Assembly: GCF_001682385.1 (NCBI RefSeq)
Contig: NZ_CP016210.1
Span: 3,472,001 to 3,536,000 of the forward strand
From: Azoarcus olearius
GTDB taxonomy: Bacteria; Pseudomonadota; Gammaproteobacteria; Burkholderiales; Rhodocyclaceae
Direction of reading: 5' to 3'
Length of the DNA: 64,000 bases
Below the pieces are notes generated by a model. The model saw nothing but the letters and a program-made list of their open reading frames with translations, was not told the origin of the DNA and did no database searches. This document shows, piece after piece, positions 41,964-52,136 of the stretch; positions within the stretch are counted from its first letter, which is position 1, and each line of letters begins with the position of its first letter. Both the position numbers and the translations under genes were made by a program.

Positions 41964-42230
41964 ATGCAGGAACTTGCGACACTCACCGACAAGCACGGCA
42001 CCCCGATCGCCGTTGGCGACGAAGTACGCGTGCTGTCCGTCACGCTGGACAGCGACATGGAAGACGACGAGCGCGAGATGTTCGAATTCATGATCGGCGC
42101 GATCTGCGAGGTCGAACGGGTAGACGACCAGGGACGCGCATGGGTCACCATGTGGTGGAGCTGCGGCGACGGCAACGCCACCACCAGCGTCGGCCTGGAG
42201 CGTCACCAGATGGAAATCGTCCGCCGCTGA
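41964..42230 (+). CDS. Small conserved-type protein, unknown
   Basis: An 88-residue acidic protein starting MQELATLTDKHGTPIAVGDE. The pattern GDEVRVLSV...AICEVERVDDQGRAWVTMWW suggests an SH3-like small beta fold. GGAG lies 9 nt before the ATG. No family is recognised. It is downstream of nikR but separated from it by about 180 bp. Confidence 0.72.
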   Translation: MQELATLTDKHGTPIAVGDEVRVLSVTLDSDMEDDEREMFEFMIGAICEVERVDDQGRAWVTMWWSCGDGNATTSVGLERHQMEIVRR

Positions 42231-42240
42231 GCGGACAGCG

Positions 42241-43137
42241 CTAGGGGAGTTCGCGCACCCGCAGGAAGCGCGGAAAGCGCGGCAGCCCCTTGCCGGTGAG
42301 TTCGCGGTAGCGATAGGTGACGAGGCTGCCGACGGGCGGAGGCGCGCGGCGCTGCGCGTCGTCGAGCCCGCTGCCGAGGCGGAAGCGGCGGCCGTCTGCG
42401 GCCTCGACCTCCAGCGCGCCGACGACGCCGGCGAGCCGCCCCTTGCCGGCGACATACCCCACCACCCGCGCCTCGTCGTCCAGCCAGGGCGTCAGCTTGA
42501 GCAGGGTATCGACCCGCCCGGGGCGCCAGGCCGCATCGGCCCGGTGCAGCATCAGACCCTCACCGCCCGCCTTCACGGTTGCAGCCAGACGTGCCTGCAG
42601 TTCGGCCCGGTCCCGCACGCGGGATTGTGCGACGGCCTGCAGCCAGGGCACCCCGGCAGCTGCGACGATGCGGCGCAGCTCGGCCTCGCGGGCAGCAAAC
42701 GGCCCCGCCGCTGCCGGCAGCTCGAACACCATGTAGCGCACCGCCCGCCAGCCCGCGTCGTCCGGCTGCTGGCGCCGCACGAGGCCGGAGAGCGCCTCGA
42801 AACGTCCGCGCCCCAGCCACAGTTCGCCGTCGAGCGGACGGCGCGGCAGCGCGGCGACAAACCAGCCGGGCGCCTCGATCCGCTGTCCGCTGCGAAAGCG
42901 CAGTTCGGTGCCGTCCCAGTAGGCGCGCACACCATCCAGCTTTTCGCTGACCAGATAGGCGGCCGGATCGATGTCGTCGCGATAGCGCCCCGCCAGCATC
43001 AGCGCCGGCGGAACGACAGCCGGCGCGCGCTCCGCAGCCGCGGGTTCGATCGCATTTGCCGGCAAGACCGACAGCAGGGCGAGTGCCACACAGGCGGCGG
43101 CGAGCAGGCTAAGCGCGAAAGGCGGGCGTGAGTTCAA
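42241..43137 (-). CDS. Exported ATP-dependent DNA ligase (LigE-like)
   Basis: A 298-residue protein. The adenylation motif is SEKLDGVRAYWDG, with catalytic K66 numbered from the TTG start. Later ligase motifs are DGELWLGRG, GEGLMLHRADA and LLKLTPWLDDEARV, followed by a short OB domain. A signal peptide (ALSLLAAACVALALLSVLPA) predicts export, as in LigE-type ligases linked to DNA uptake or biofilm DNA. I choose the TTG at 43137 because AGGAG lies 6 nt before it; the GTG at 43203 has none. Confidence 0.9.
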   Translation of the reverse strand: MNSRPPFALSLLAAACVALALLSVLPANAIEPAAAERAPAVVPPALMLAGRYRDDIDPAAYLVSEKLDGVRAYWDGTELRFRSGQRIEAPGWFVAALPRRPLDGELWLGRGRFEALSGLVRRQQPDDAGWRAVRYMVFELPAAAGPFAAREAELRRIVAAAGVPWLQAVAQSRVRDRAELQARLAATVKAGGEGLMLHRADAAWRPGRVDTLLKLTPWLDDEARVVGYVAGKGRLAGVVGALEVEAADGRRFRLGSGLDDAQRRAPPPVGSLVTYRYRELTGKGLPRFPRFLRVRELP

Positions 43138-43347
43138 GGCGGACTCCTGGGTGAATGGCGGCGCGAGCGAGTTGCGACCCGCAATAATGCCATTTGCATC
43201 CACCGGAACACATCCTTCTCCGCCTCACGCGTGCCCCCGGCGCGCAGCGACGACCATCCGCCAGCAAGCGCGCCGCCCCGCGCACGCGGCACTCGCCGCC
43301 GCCTCGCTGTCGGCGGATAATGGCCGCCCGCCTGCGCCTGCCCGATC

Positions 43348-44310
43348 GTGTCGAGCCCCGAATCCGCCCTGCCCCCCGCCCTGCTGCTGCTCGGCCCCAC
43401 CGCCAGCGGCAAGACCGCCAGCGCGCTCGCGCTCGCCGCCACGCTGCCGGTGGAGATCATCAGCGTGGATTCGGCCCTGGTGTACCGCGACATGGACATC
43501 GGCACCGCCAAGCCGAGCGCCGCCGAACAGGCGGTCTGCCCGCATCACCTGATCGACGTCGTGAGCCCCGAAGAAGCGTATTCGGCGGCCCGCTTCTGCG
43601 CGGAAGCAAGCGTGCTGATGCGCGACATCAGCGCGCGCGGCCGCATTCCGCTGCTGGCGGGCGGCACCATGCTGTACTTCAAGGCGTTGCGCGACGGCCT
43701 GTCCGACCTGCCGCCCGCCGACCCCGTGCTGCGCCGGGCCATCGAGGAACGCGCCGCCGCAGCGGGCTGGCCGGCACTGCACGCCGAGCTTGCCCGGCTG
43801 GACCCGGACGCGGCCGCACGTCTCGAACCCACCGACGCCCAACGCATCCAGCGGGCGCTCGAAATCGTCACGCTCAGCGGCGCGCCGCTGGCGGCCAGTT
43901 ACGCACGCCGCGAAGATGCACCCCTGCCCTGCCGGCTGCTGCCGATCGCGCTCGCACCGTCGGACCGTGGGGTGCTGCACGCCCGCATCGAACAGCGTTT
44001 CGACCAGATGCTGGCTGCGGGCCTGGTCGATGAAGTCGCCGCGCTGCGCGAGCGCTACGTCCTGCAGCCGCAAATGGCCTCGATGCGCTGCGTCGGTTAC
44101 CGGCAGGCGTGGGAATTCCTCGACGGCGAGATCGACCGCGCCACGCTGCGCTTCAAGGGCATTGCCGCCACCCGCCAGCTGGCCAAGCGCCAGCTCACCT
44201 GGCAGCGCCAGTTCCGCGACCAATGGCCGGAGCTGGTCGAACTCGACTGCCTCGCGCCCGATCTGCCGCAGCACGTGCGCGACACCGCCCTGCGCCTGCT
44301 CGGCGCCTGA
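43348..44310 (+). CDS. miaA: tRNA dimethylallyltransferase
   Basis: A 320-residue protein with a GTG start. The P-loop is [16 protein letters not shown], then [20 protein letters not shown] and [20 protein letters not shown], and the late [16 protein letters not shown]. It adds a dimethylallyl group to A37 of tRNAs that read UNN codons. In many bacteria it lies next to mutL and hfq; here mutL is about 3 kb away, with dcuf-like and nikR/ligase genes between, and hfq is not in the window. Confidence 0.96.
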   Translation: MSSPESALPPALLLLGPTASGKTASALALAATLPVEIISVDSALVYRDMDIGTAKPSAAEQAVCPHHLIDVVSPEEAYSAARFCAEASVLMRDISARGRIPLLAGGTMLYFKALRDGLSDLPPADPVLRRAIEERAAAAGWPALHAELARLDPDAAARLEPTDAQRIQRALEIVTLSGAPLAASYARREDAPLPCRLLPIALAPSDRGVLHARIEQRFDQMLAAGLVDEVAALRERYVLQPQMASMRCVGYRQAWEFLDGEIDRATLRFKGIAATRQLAKRQLTWQRQFRDQWPELVELDCLAPDLPQHVRDTALRLLGA

Positions 44311-44342
44311 CCTGCAACCCCTTCTTTTCCGGAACAACGACC

Positions 44343-44888
44343 ATGGAAGAACAAGTCCGCGAAGACGTCCGCCAATGGCTGGAGAAGGTCGTCATCGGCC
44401 TCAACCTCTGCCCCTTCGCCGCCAAACCCTTCGCCGAGCGCCGCGTGCGCATCCACGTCAGCGCGGCAACCGACGAAGAGGCACTGCTCAACGACCTGCA
44501 GAGCGAACTCGAGCGCCTGTCCGACACCCCGGCGGCAGAGCTGGAAACCACGGTGATCGCGATTCCGCATCTGCTGGAGAACTTCGACGACTACAACCAG
44601 TTTCTCGACCTGGTCGACCTGTGGCTGGAGCAATTCGGCTGGGAGGGCGAACTGCAGGTGGCGAGTTTCCACCCCGACTACCAGTTCGCCGAGACCGAGC
44701 CGGACGACGCCGGCAATCTCACCAACCGCTCGCCGTGGCCGCTGCTGCACCTGATCCGCGAAGAGAGCCTCGAAGCGGTGCTGGCGCACTTCCCGGACGT
44801 CGACCAGATTCCGGAACACAACATCGCCCGCATGAAGGTGCTGTCGGACGAGGACAAGCAGCGCCTCTTCCCCTACCTGTTCGGCTGA
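44343..44888 (+). CDS. DUF1415 domain protein
   Basis: A 181-residue cytoplasmic protein. VREDVRQWLEKVVIGLNLCP, the FDDYNQFLDLVDLWLEQFGW segment and FHPDYQFAETEPDDAGNLTN are typical of DUF1415. No activity is known for the family. It lies 32 bp after miaA on the same strand and is followed by a strong terminator, so it is probably co-transcribed with miaA. Confidence 0.88.
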   Translation: MEEQVREDVRQWLEKVVIGLNLCPFAAKPFAERRVRIHVSAATDEEALLNDLQSELERLSDTPAAELETTVIAIPHLLENFDDYNQFLDLVDLWLEQFGWEGELQVASFHPDYQFAETEPDDAGNLTNRSPWPLLHLIREESLEAVLAHFPDVDQIPEHNIARMKVLSDEDKQRLFPYLFG

Positions 44889-44902
44889 AGGTAAAAAAAA
44901 AA

Positions 44903-44928
44903 ACGCCGGGACAGCCCGGCGTTTTCTT
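44903..44928. terminator. Bidirectional rho-independent terminator
   Basis: AACGCCGGG and CCCGGCGTT pair around ACAG, with a run of ten A on the left and TTTT on the right. It ends the miaA-DUF1415 unit and, read from the other strand, the small gene at 44946-45392. Confidence 0.9.
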
Positions 44929-44945
44929 TGGTGCTGTCCGCGTGC

Positions 44946-45392
44946 TCAGGCAGCGGTGCGGACCACCGCCGGGGCGGCCTGCGCGGGCGGCCGTTCAGCG
45001 TTTTCCAGATAGCGCTGCACCGCCTGATTGCCCGCCGCACTGGCGGCGTCCGGCTGCTGCTCCGGGCGCGTCGTCGGCAAGCCGCGCGCCACGGCGTCGG
45101 CCGCGCTGTCGCCATCGCCGTCCGCGCGCGGAGCGCGCTGCGTTTGGGCGGGGGCCGCGGTGGTCATCACCGCCTCGGGGCGGCTGGCGCTGTCGGCTGC
45201 CGGCGCGGCGTCGGCAGCCGCGGCCGCACGCGCCTCGGGGCTGATGCTGACCTGGGTTGCCGACGGCGCGGCGGCGCCGGTCGGCGCGGGAGCGCTTTCG
45301 CCCGCACGCGAGCGCTCCACCGCCGGCTGCTGCAGGCGGCTGGCGCTGAGGGCGGCGCTGTCGGTGGAGGGCAGACGCATCGAAGTGTCCAT
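44946..45392 (-). CDS. Low-complexity Ala-rich protein, unknown
   Basis: A 148-residue protein that is Ala/Pro/Glu-rich with no signal peptide. A short recognisable element ATQVSISPEARA near residue 45 resembles motifs seen at the start of many uncharacterised proteobacterial proteins. The end (QAVQRYLENAERPPAQAA) is more regular. It lies 21 bp after the RND pump gene and before a terminator, so it may be co-transcribed with the pump. Confidence that it is translated is moderate because low-complexity GC-rich frames can be spurious. Confidence 0.5.
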   Translation of the reverse strand: MDTSMRLPSTDSAALSASRLQQPAVERSRAGESAPAPTGAAAPSATQVSISPEARAAAAADAAPAADSASRPEAVMTTAAPAQTQRAPRADGDGDSAADAVARGLPTTRPEQQPDAASAAGNQAVQRYLENAERPPAQAAPAVVRTAA

Positions 45393-45413
45393 GTTGAAAT
45401 GTCCCGCGCTGGT

Positions 45414-48400
45414 TCAGCCGGCCATGCCGGCGGAGACCGATTCGACGGTATCGCTGTCGTGCTCGCGTTCACGGCGAGCGAGCAAAGTATAGACCGTCGG
45501 CACCACGAACAAGGTGAAGAAAGTACCGAGCGACAAGCCGCCGACGATCACCCAGCCGATCTGCTGGCGGCTCTCGGCCCCGGCGCCGGTGGCGAGTGCG
45601 AGCGGGATCGCGCCCAGCACCATCGCCCCGGTGGTCATCAGGATAGGGCGCAGGCGCAGCACCGCGGCTTCGACCACCGCCTCGCGCAGCGCGCGGCCCT
45701 GTTCGCGCAACTGGTTGGCGAACTCGACGATCAGGATGCCGTGCTTGGTGATCAGGCCCACCAGCGTCACCAGCCCGATCTGGCTGTAGACATTGAGTGT
45801 GCCGCCGGTCAGACGCAGCGCGGCCAGCGCGCCGGCCATCGACAGCGGCACGGTCAGCATGATGATCAGCGGATCGCGGAAGCTCTCGAACTGGGCCGCC
45901 AGCACCAGGTAGATGAAGGCCAGCGCGAGCACGAAGGCAAGCGCGAGGCTGGCCGAACTGGTCTTGAACTCGCGCGACATGCCGTCGTAATCGGTGGTGT
46001 AGCCCGGCGGCAGGATGCGCGCGGCGGCGGCATCGAGGAAGTCGAGCGCCTCGCCGAGGGCGAAGCCCGGTGCGAGGTTGGCGCTGATCGTGACCGCGCG
46101 GCGCTGGCCGAAGTGGTTGAGTTCGCGCGGGCTGACCGTCTCCTGCACCCGCACCAGGCTGGCCAGCGGCACCATGTCGCCGCTGCGCGCGCGCACGAAG
46201 ATGTCGCGGATGTCGCGCGGACCCGCGCGCTCGCCCGCCGCCACCTGCACCAGCACGTCGTATTGCTCGGCATCCTTCTTGTAGCGCGTCACCTGGCGTC
46301 CGCCGAGCATGGTTTCCAGCGTGCGGCCGATGACCTCCACCGACACGCCGAGGTCGGCTGCGCGGTCGCGGTCCACCTCCACCGCCAGCTCCGGCTTGGT
46401 CAGTTTCAGATCGGTGTCCGGCGACACGAAGCCCGGATGGCGGTGCATTTCGTCCAGCATGCGCTCGGTGTAGGCCGCCAGTTCGTCGTACGAGGCCGAC
46501 GTGACGATGACGAAGCTGACCGGGCGGGTACGCGGACTCTGGCCGAAGGCCGCCGGCAACACCGGAAAGGCGTTGAGGCCGGGAATGGCGCGCAGCTGCG
46601 GCTGCAGTTCGGCGGCGATCTCTTGCGCGCTGCGCTTGCGCTGCGACCAGTCGTTGAAGCCGATGAAGGAAATGCCCTGTGACACGGTCGGATTGCCGGC
46701 GACGACGAAGTAGCGGTCGACATCGCCGGTGCGGCTGAAGATGTCTTCGATCTGGCCGGCGTAGCGCGTCATGTAGTCGATCGTGGCGCCCTCGGGGCCG
46801 TTGAAGATCGCCATCACGCGGCCGCGGTCCTCGATCGGCGACAACTCGGACTTCATCTGCGTCAGCAGCAGCCCCGCGAACGCGGCGACGGCCACGAACG
46901 CCAGCATCACCACCCAGCGCAGCCCCAGCATCGCTTCCAGCGCGCGCCGGTAGCCCGCGGTGAGCCATTCCAGAAAACCTTCGATCGCGTTGTACACCCG
47001 GCCGTGGCGGGGCTCGTGGCGCAGCAGTCTGGAGCACATCATCGGCGACAGCGTCAGCGCGACAAAACCGGAAACGATCACCGCGCCCGCCAGCGTCAGT
47101 GCGAACTCGGTGAACAGCTTGCCGGTGCGCCCGGTCATGAAGGCGACCGGCGCATACACCGCGGCCAGCGTGATCGTCATCGCCACCACCGCGAAGCCGA
47201 TCTCCTTCGCCCCGCGGAAGGCGGCGGCGAGCGGTGCCATGCCGTCCTCGATGTGGCGGTAGATGTTCTCCAGCACCACGATCGCGTCGTCCACCACCAG
47301 GCCGATCGCCAGCACCAGCGCGAGCAGCGTCAGCGTGTTGATCGAGAAGCCGAACACCAGCATCAGCGCAAAGGCGCCGACCAGCGACACCGGGATCGTC
47401 ACCAGCGGCACCAGCATCGCGCGCCAGTTGCGCAGGAAGAACAGGCACACCAGCGCCACCAGCACCACCGCTTCCCAGATCGTCGAGAACACCGAGGCGA
47501 TCGAGCGCTCGATGAATACCGTGGAGTCGTTGGCGATGCTCATGGTCATGCCGGCCGGCAGTTCCTCCTCCAGCCGTGGCAGCAGTTCCATCAGCCCGCG
47601 CTTGAGGTCGAGCGGGTTGGCGGTGGATTGCTTGATCAGCCCGAGCGAGATCGCCGGCTTGCCCATGAAGCGCACGCTGGTGCGTTCATCCGCCGGCGCC
47701 ACCTCGACGCGGCCGATGTCGCGGATCCGCACCGGGTAGCCGCCCGGCGTGCCCGCCTGCCGCACCACCACCGCCTCGAACTGCGCCGGCTCGGCAAGAT
47801 CGGTGCGCGCCACCACGGCGAACTCGCGCTCGCGGCTTTCGATGCGGCCGGCGGGCAGCTCGATGTTCTGACGCCGGATCGCGTCCTCCACGTCCTGCGG
47901 CGTGAGGCCGAACGCGGCAAGGCGGTCGCGGTCGAGCCAGATCCGCATCGCGTAGCGGCGCTCGCCGAACACGCGCGCGTCCGCCGCGCCCGGCAGCGTT
48001 TGCAGGCGCGGCTTGATGATGCGGCTGGCGACATCGCTCATCTCCAGCGCGGAATGGCGGTCGGACGCGAACGCCACCCAGATGATCGGGCTGGCGTCGG
48101 CCTCCACCTTGGCGATCACCGGCTCCTCGACGTCGTCCGGCAGCCGCCGGCGCACGCGCGACACGCGGTCACGCACGTCGGCGGCGGCGCTGTCGGCGTC
48201 GCGCTCGATGCGGAAGCGCACGGTGATCTGGCTGCGCTCCTGGCGGCTGATCGAGGACAGCACATCCACGCCCTCGATGCCGGCCAGCGAGTCCTCCAGC
48301 GGCTTGGTGACCTGCGATTCGACGATTTCGGCGCTGGCCCCGGTGTAGAGGGTTTCGACCGTCACCACCGGTTCGTCGATGTTGGGATATTCGCGCACCG

Positions 48401-48497
48401 TGAGGCGCGAGTACGACATCAGTCCGACCAGCAGCACCATCAGCGACAGCACGGTGGCGAACACCGGGCGCTTGATGCAGATGTCGGACAGCACCAT
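45414..48497 (-). CDS. RND efflux pump inner-membrane permease (HAE1 type)
   Basis: A 1027-residue protein with 12 membrane segments and two large periplasmic loops. Family features are ICIKRPVFATVLSLMVLLVG at the start, GASAEIVESQVTKPLEDSLA, and the proton-relay aspartates in TM4 (LALVLAIGLVVDDAIVVLEN). It exports drugs or other compounds by proton exchange with the adaptor encoded upstream. No outer-membrane factor gene is adjacent. The substrate cannot be read from sequence. Confidence 0.95.
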   Translation of the reverse strand: MVLSDICIKRPVFATVLSLMVLLVGLMSYSRLTVREYPNIDEPVVTVETLYTGASAEIVESQVTKPLEDSLAGIEGVDVLSSISRQERSQITVRFRIERDADSAAADVRDRVSRVRRRLPDDVEEPVIAKVEADASPIIWVAFASDRHSALEMSDVASRIIKPRLQTLPGAADARVFGERRYAMRIWLDRDRLAAFGLTPQDVEDAIRRQNIELPAGRIESREREFAVVARTDLAEPAQFEAVVVRQAGTPGGYPVRIRDIGRVEVAPADERTSVRFMGKPAISLGLIKQSTANPLDLKRGLMELLPRLEEELPAGMTMSIANDSTVFIERSIASVFSTIWEAVVLVALVCLFFLRNWRAMLVPLVTIPVSLVGAFALMLVFGFSINTLTLLALVLAIGLVVDDAIVVLENIYRHIEDGMAPLAAAFRGAKEIGFAVVAMTITLAAVYAPVAFMTGRTGKLFTEFALTLAGAVIVSGFVALTLSPMMCSRLLRHEPRHGRVYNAIEGFLEWLTAGYRRALEAMLGLRWVVMLAFVAVAAFAGLLLTQMKSELSPIEDRGRVMAIFNGPEGATIDYMTRYAGQIEDIFSRTGDVDRYFVVAGNPTVSQGISFIGFNDWSQRKRSAQEIAAELQPQLRAIPGLNAFPVLPAAFGQSPRTRPVSFVIVTSASYDELAAYTERMLDEMHRHPGFVSPDTDLKLTKPELAVEVDRDRAADLGVSVEVIGRTLETMLGGRQVTRYKKDAEQYDVLVQVAAGERAGPRDIRDIFVRARSGDMVPLASLVRVQETVSPRELNHFGQRRAVTISANLAPGFALGEALDFLDAAAARILPPGYTTDYDGMSREFKTSSASLALAFVLALAFIYLVLAAQFESFRDPLIIMLTVPLSMAGALAALRLTGGTLNVYSQIGLVTLVGLITKHGILIVEFANQLREQGRALREAVVEAAVLRLRPILMTTGAMVLGAIPLALATGAGAESRQQIGWVIVGGLSLGTFFTLFVVPTVYTLLARREREHDSDTVESVSAGMAG

Positions 48498-48506
48498 GGC
48501 GGTGGC

Positions 48507-49604
48507 TCAGTCCGCGACAGCCGCTGCCGCGGCGACCGGCGGAACCACCCGCACCGGCGCGCCATCGCGCAGCTTGAGGTGGCCGGCAGTGACGACCAGG
48601 TCGCCGACGGCGACGCCGTCCACCACTTCCACCACGGCCTCGCGGCGCGCGCCGGTCTTGACCTCCACCCGCCGCGCCACGCCGTCGCGCACCCGATAGA
48701 CGTACTGGGTGTCGCCCGGCGCGGGCACCAGTGCCTCTTCCGGCAGCACCGGCACCGCGGGGCGCTCCTGCAGGATCAGCCGCACCCGGGCGAACATGCC
48801 GGGCCGCAGCCGGCCTTCGGCATTGGGCAGGCGGGCGCGCATCACCACCGCGCGCCCCTGCGCGTCGACCAGCGGGTCGATCGCGTCGACGCGTGCGCTG
48901 AAGCGCTCGCCCGGCAGCGCGTCGCTGCTCACCTCCAGTGTCTGCGCCGGGCGGATGCGCTGCAGGTAGGTTTCGGGCAGGCGGAAATCGACCTTGAGGG
49001 TGTCGATGTCCTCGATATTGACCAGGACCTCGCCCTCCTTGATGTAGTCGCCCACGCTGACCCGGCGGATGCCGAGCACGCCGTCGAAGGGCGCGCGGAT
49101 GCGGGTGCGCTCGAAGCGGGCCTGGGCCAGCGCACGCCCGGCGCGCGCCACCTCCAACCTGGACGCAGCCTCGTCGCGCGCGCTCTGGCTGACGAACTTG
49201 CGCGCGAACAGGTCCTCCGCGCGGCGGTGATCGGCTTCAGCCAGTTGCAGCGCGGCATTGGCCTGCTGCAGTTCGGCCGACTGCAATGCAGCGTCCAGTT
49301 CGACCAGCACGGTGCCGCGCGCCACCGGCATGCCTTCGCGGAAGTGGATGCGGGCGATGCGGCCGGCCACTTCGGGCCGCAGGATGACCGATTCGTTGGA
49401 GACCAGCGTGCCCACCGCGCTGACGTCGTCGGGCATGCTGCGCGTCGCCACCGCCGCCGCTTCCACATCCACCGCGGCCGGCGCCGCAGGGGTGGCCACA
49501 GCGGCAGGGCTGCCGGCGCCACGGTTGGCCTGCCAGGCGAAGCCGCCGAGCGCGAGCAGGCCGATCGCACAGAGAACAAGGACAAGCGGGCGGCGACGGG
49601 TCAT
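48507..49604 (-). CDS. RND efflux periplasmic adaptor (MFP)
   Basis: A 365-residue protein from MTRRRPLVLVLCAIGLLALG, an uncleaved or Sec signal/anchor. The lipoyl-like domain and the helical hairpin are visible (ILRPEVAGRIARIHFREGMP; LQSAELQQANAALQLAEADH), followed by FERTRIRAPFDGVLGIRRVS, typical of the MexE/AcrA family. It links the permease to an outer-membrane channel. The gap to the permease gene is 9 bp. Confidence 0.93.
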   Translation of the reverse strand: MTRRRPLVLVLCAIGLLALGGFAWQANRGAGSPAAVATPAAPAAVDVEAAAVATRSMPDDVSAVGTLVSNESVILRPEVAGRIARIHFREGMPVARGTVLVELDAALQSAELQQANAALQLAEADHRRAEDLFARKFVSQSARDEAASRLEVARAGRALAQARFERTRIRAPFDGVLGIRRVSVGDYIKEGEVLVNIEDIDTLKVDFRLPETYLQRIRPAQTLEVSSDALPGERFSARVDAIDPLVDAQGRAVVMRARLPNAEGRLRPGMFARVRLILQERPAVPVLPEEALVPAPGDTQYVYRVRDGVARRVEVKTGARREAVVEVVDGVAVGDLVVTAGHLKLRDGAPVRVVPPVAAAAAVAD

Positions 49605-49652
49605 GGGCGGGGTCGGTGGGCCGGCGCCACGACGGCGCCGCGGAAACGGAAA

Positions 49653-49680
49653 GCCGGCGCGCGGTGCGCGCGTCGCCGGC
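49653..49680. other. GC-rich hairpin between purM and the RND operon
   Basis: GCCGGCG and CGCCGGC pair around a CGCG-rich loop between the purM stop (49740) and the adaptor start (49604). It has no T-run, so it is a possible structure with no proven role. Confidence 0.4.
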
Positions 49681-49739
49681 ACTCAAGCCGAGACAGCCCG
49701 CCACGGCGCAAGTTGCACCGCGCGGGCGGGACTGCGCCC

Positions 49740-50798
49740 TCAGGCGACGATGGTCTGCGCCTCGCCGTCCTTGCGGCTGTCGATGCGGCCGATGCGGTAC
49801 ACCGTCTCGCCGGCGGCGGCCATCTGGGCCGCCACCGCGTCGGCAACGTCGGCGGCGACCACCACGGCCATGCCGATGCCGCAGTTGAACACCCGGTACA
49901 TTTCCTGGGTATCGACGTTGCCGGCCTGCTGCAGCCACTGGAACAGCGGCGGCAGCGTCCAGCTCGCGGCGTCGATGCGGGCGGTGAGTTCGTCGCGCAG
50001 GATGCGCGGCACGTTCTCGGTGATGCCGCCGCCGGTGATGTGGGCCATGCCCTTCACCACGCCCGGCATCGCCTGCATCAGCGCGAGCAGCGGCTTCACG
50101 TAGATGCGGGTGGGTTCCATCACCACGTCGCGGAACGTGCGGCCGTGGAAGTCGGCGTCGAGGTCGGGCTTGGCGACTTCGATGATCTTGCGCACCAGCG
50201 AATAGCCGTTGGAATGCGCGCCGCTGGAAGCCAGCCCGAGCACCACGTCGCCCGGCACGATCTTCGAGCCGTCGATGATGTCCGCCTTTTCAACCGCGCC
50301 GACGGCGAAGCCGGCGAGATCGTATTCGCCTTCCGGGTACATGCTCGGCATCTCGGCGGTTTCGCCGCCGATCAGCGCGCAGCCGGCGAGTTCGCAGCCG
50401 TGAGCAATGCCCTTGACCACGTCGGCCGCGGTATCCACATCGAGCTTGCCGCAGGCGAAGTAGTCGAGGAAGAACAGCGGCTCGGCGCCCTGCACCAGGA
50501 TGTCATTGACGCTCATCGCCACCAGATCCTGACCGACCGTGTCGTGCTTGTTCAGCTGGAAGGCGAGCTTGAGCTTGGTGCCGACGCCGTCGGTACCCGA
50601 CACCAGCACCGGCTCCTTGAACTTCTTCGACAGCTCGAACAGCGCGCCGAAGCCGCCGATGCCGCCGAGCACTTCCGGCCGCATCGTGCGCTTGGCAAAC
50701 GGCTTGATGCGGTCGACGAGGGCGTCGCCCGCCTCGATGTCGACACCGGCGTCGCGATAGGAAAGGGAGCTGGGGGAAGCGGAATTGGAGACGCTCAA
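49740..50798 (-). CDS. purM: Phosphoribosylformylglycinamidine cyclo-ligase
   Basis: A 352-residue protein starting at TTG (50798), read as [20 protein letters not shown]. This start is chosen because GAGGA lies 6 nt upstream; the upstream frame lacks one. Motifs are [60 protein letters not shown] and the C-terminal [18 protein letters not shown]. It closes the imidazole ring of AIR in purine synthesis. It is divergent from the perM-hda genes, a common betaproteobacterial layout. Confidence 0.97.
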   Translation of the reverse strand: MSVSNSASPSSLSYRDAGVDIEAGDALVDRIKPFAKRTMRPEVLGGIGGFGALFELSKKFKEPVLVSGTDGVGTKLKLAFQLNKHDTVGQDLVAMSVNDILVQGAEPLFFLDYFACGKLDVDTAADVVKGIAHGCELAGCALIGGETAEMPSMYPEGEYDLAGFAVGAVEKADIIDGSKIVPGDVVLGLASSGAHSNGYSLVRKIIEVAKPDLDADFHGRTFRDVVMEPTRIYVKPLLALMQAMPGVVKGMAHITGGGITENVPRILRDELTARIDAASWTLPPLFQWLQQAGNVDTQEMYRVFNCGIGMAVVVAADVADAVAAQMAAAGETVYRIGRIDSRKDGEAQTIVA

Positions 50799-51017
50799 GA
50801 TCGGTCCTCTGACTAGCAGGATGCGGGGTCGGCGCCAGCCCGGATGCATAAGGCTTGAGGCTGCAACGCCAACTGGCTACAGTTACGGGTCCGCAGGGCC
50901 ACCGGGCCCCACGCCAAGTGCGCGATTTTACTTGAAATACCCCCGGTGACACCCGCTTTCTCGCTCGCCCCGTCCACTCGTAACGACACCGCCGTACCGG
51001 CCCAGCCCTCTTCGCCC

Positions 51018-52136
51018 ATGACCTCCGCCCGCGCCGACCGCCTGCAGACCGCCGCCTGGGCCCTGGTCGCGCTCGCGCTGGTCGGGCTGTTCTGGCTGCT
51101 GTCGCCCATCCTCGCGCCGTTCGCGGTGGCCGCGGTGTTCGCCTACATCTGCGACCCCGCCGTCAACTGGATGGTCGTGCGGCGGGTGCCGCGCCCGGCC
51201 GCGGTGCTGCTGGTCATCACCGGCCTGGCCCTGATCCTGGTCGCGCTGACGCTGATCCTGGTGCCGATGCTGTACCGCGAAGCAGTGACGCTGATCCAGC
51301 GCCTGCCCGATCTGGTCGAAGTCTTCAACCAGCGCGCCGCCCCGCTGCTGCGCGAGCACCTCGGCATCCGCCTGCAGCTCGACGCCGGCCAGGCGCGCAA
51401 GTGGCTGGCGCAGAACGCCGACACCGCGCAGGACGTGATCCCGATCCTGCTCGGCCACATCAAGACCGGCGGCCTCGCGCTGATCGCCCTGGTCGCCAAC
51501 CTCTTCCTGGTGCCGGTGGTGATGTTCTACCTGCTGCAGGACTGGCCGCGCCTGCTCGCCGCGCTGCAGCGCTCGGTGCCGCGGCCCTGGCTGGAGCGGA
51601 CGATGCGCATCATCCGCGACATCGATTCGGTGCTGTCCGAGTTCCTGCGCGGGCAGCTGTCGGTGATGCTGCTGCTCGCGGTGTTCTACAGCGTCGGGCT
51701 GTGGCTGGCGGGGCTCAACTTCGCATTGCCGGTCGGGGTCATCACCGGCCTGCTGGTCTTCATTCCCTACGTCGGCTTCGGCGGCGGGCTGGTGCTGGCC
51801 ATCCTCGCCGCGCTGCTGCAAGGCGACGGCTGGTCGACCCTGATCGGTGTAGGCGTGGTCTACGGCCTCGGCCAGCTCATCGAAAGCTTCGCGCTGACGC
51901 CCTATCTGGTGGGCGAGCGCATCGGCCTGCACCCGCTCGCGGTGATCTTCGCGCTGATGGCCTTCGGCCAGTTGTTCGGCTTCGTCGGCGTGCTGGTTGC
52001 GCTGCCGGTCAGCGCGGCGCTGCTGGTCGCACTGCGCGAAGTGCGCAGCGCATGGTTCAGCAGCCGGCTCTACCTCGGCACCGGGCCGCACATCGCCACC
52101 GGCGCCGAAATCCAGGACATGGACGCGCCGCGGTGA
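51018..52136 (+). CDS. AI-2E family transporter (PerM-like)
   Basis: About 372 residues from MTSARADRLQTAAWALVALA; an upstream GTG at 50946 would add 24 residues and has no better ribosome site. About seven or eight membrane segments are present, and the family segment LLVFIPYVGFGGGLVLAILA is clear. Members are putative permeases, and a role in autoinducer-2 export is known only for E. coli TqsA. The stop overlaps the GTG of hda by one codon (GTGA), so the two are coupled. Confidence 0.88.
   Translation: MTSARADRLQTAAWALVALALVGLFWLLSPILAPFAVAAVFAYICDPAVNWMVVRRVPRPAAVLLVITGLALILVALTLILVPMLYREAVTLIQRLPDLVEVFNQRAAPLLREHLGIRLQLDAGQARKWLAQNADTAQDVIPILLGHIKTGGLALIALVANLFLVPVVMFYLLQDWPRLLAALQRSVPRPWLERTMRIIRDIDSVLSEFLRGQLSVMLLLAVFYSVGLWLAGLNFALPVGVITGLLVFIPYVGFGGGLVLAILAALLQGDGWSTLIGVGVVYGLGQLIESFALTPYLVGERIGLHPLAVIFALMAFGQLFGFVGVLVALPVSAALLVALREVRSAWFSSRLYLGTGPHIATGAEIQDMDAPR

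Noticed and set aside
47004-50816. A 1270-residue plus-strand open frame
   Set aside because: It lies antisense to the RND pump, adaptor and purM genes, is full of low-complexity His/Arg/Gln repeats, and has no domain. High GC gives long spurious frames opposite real genes.
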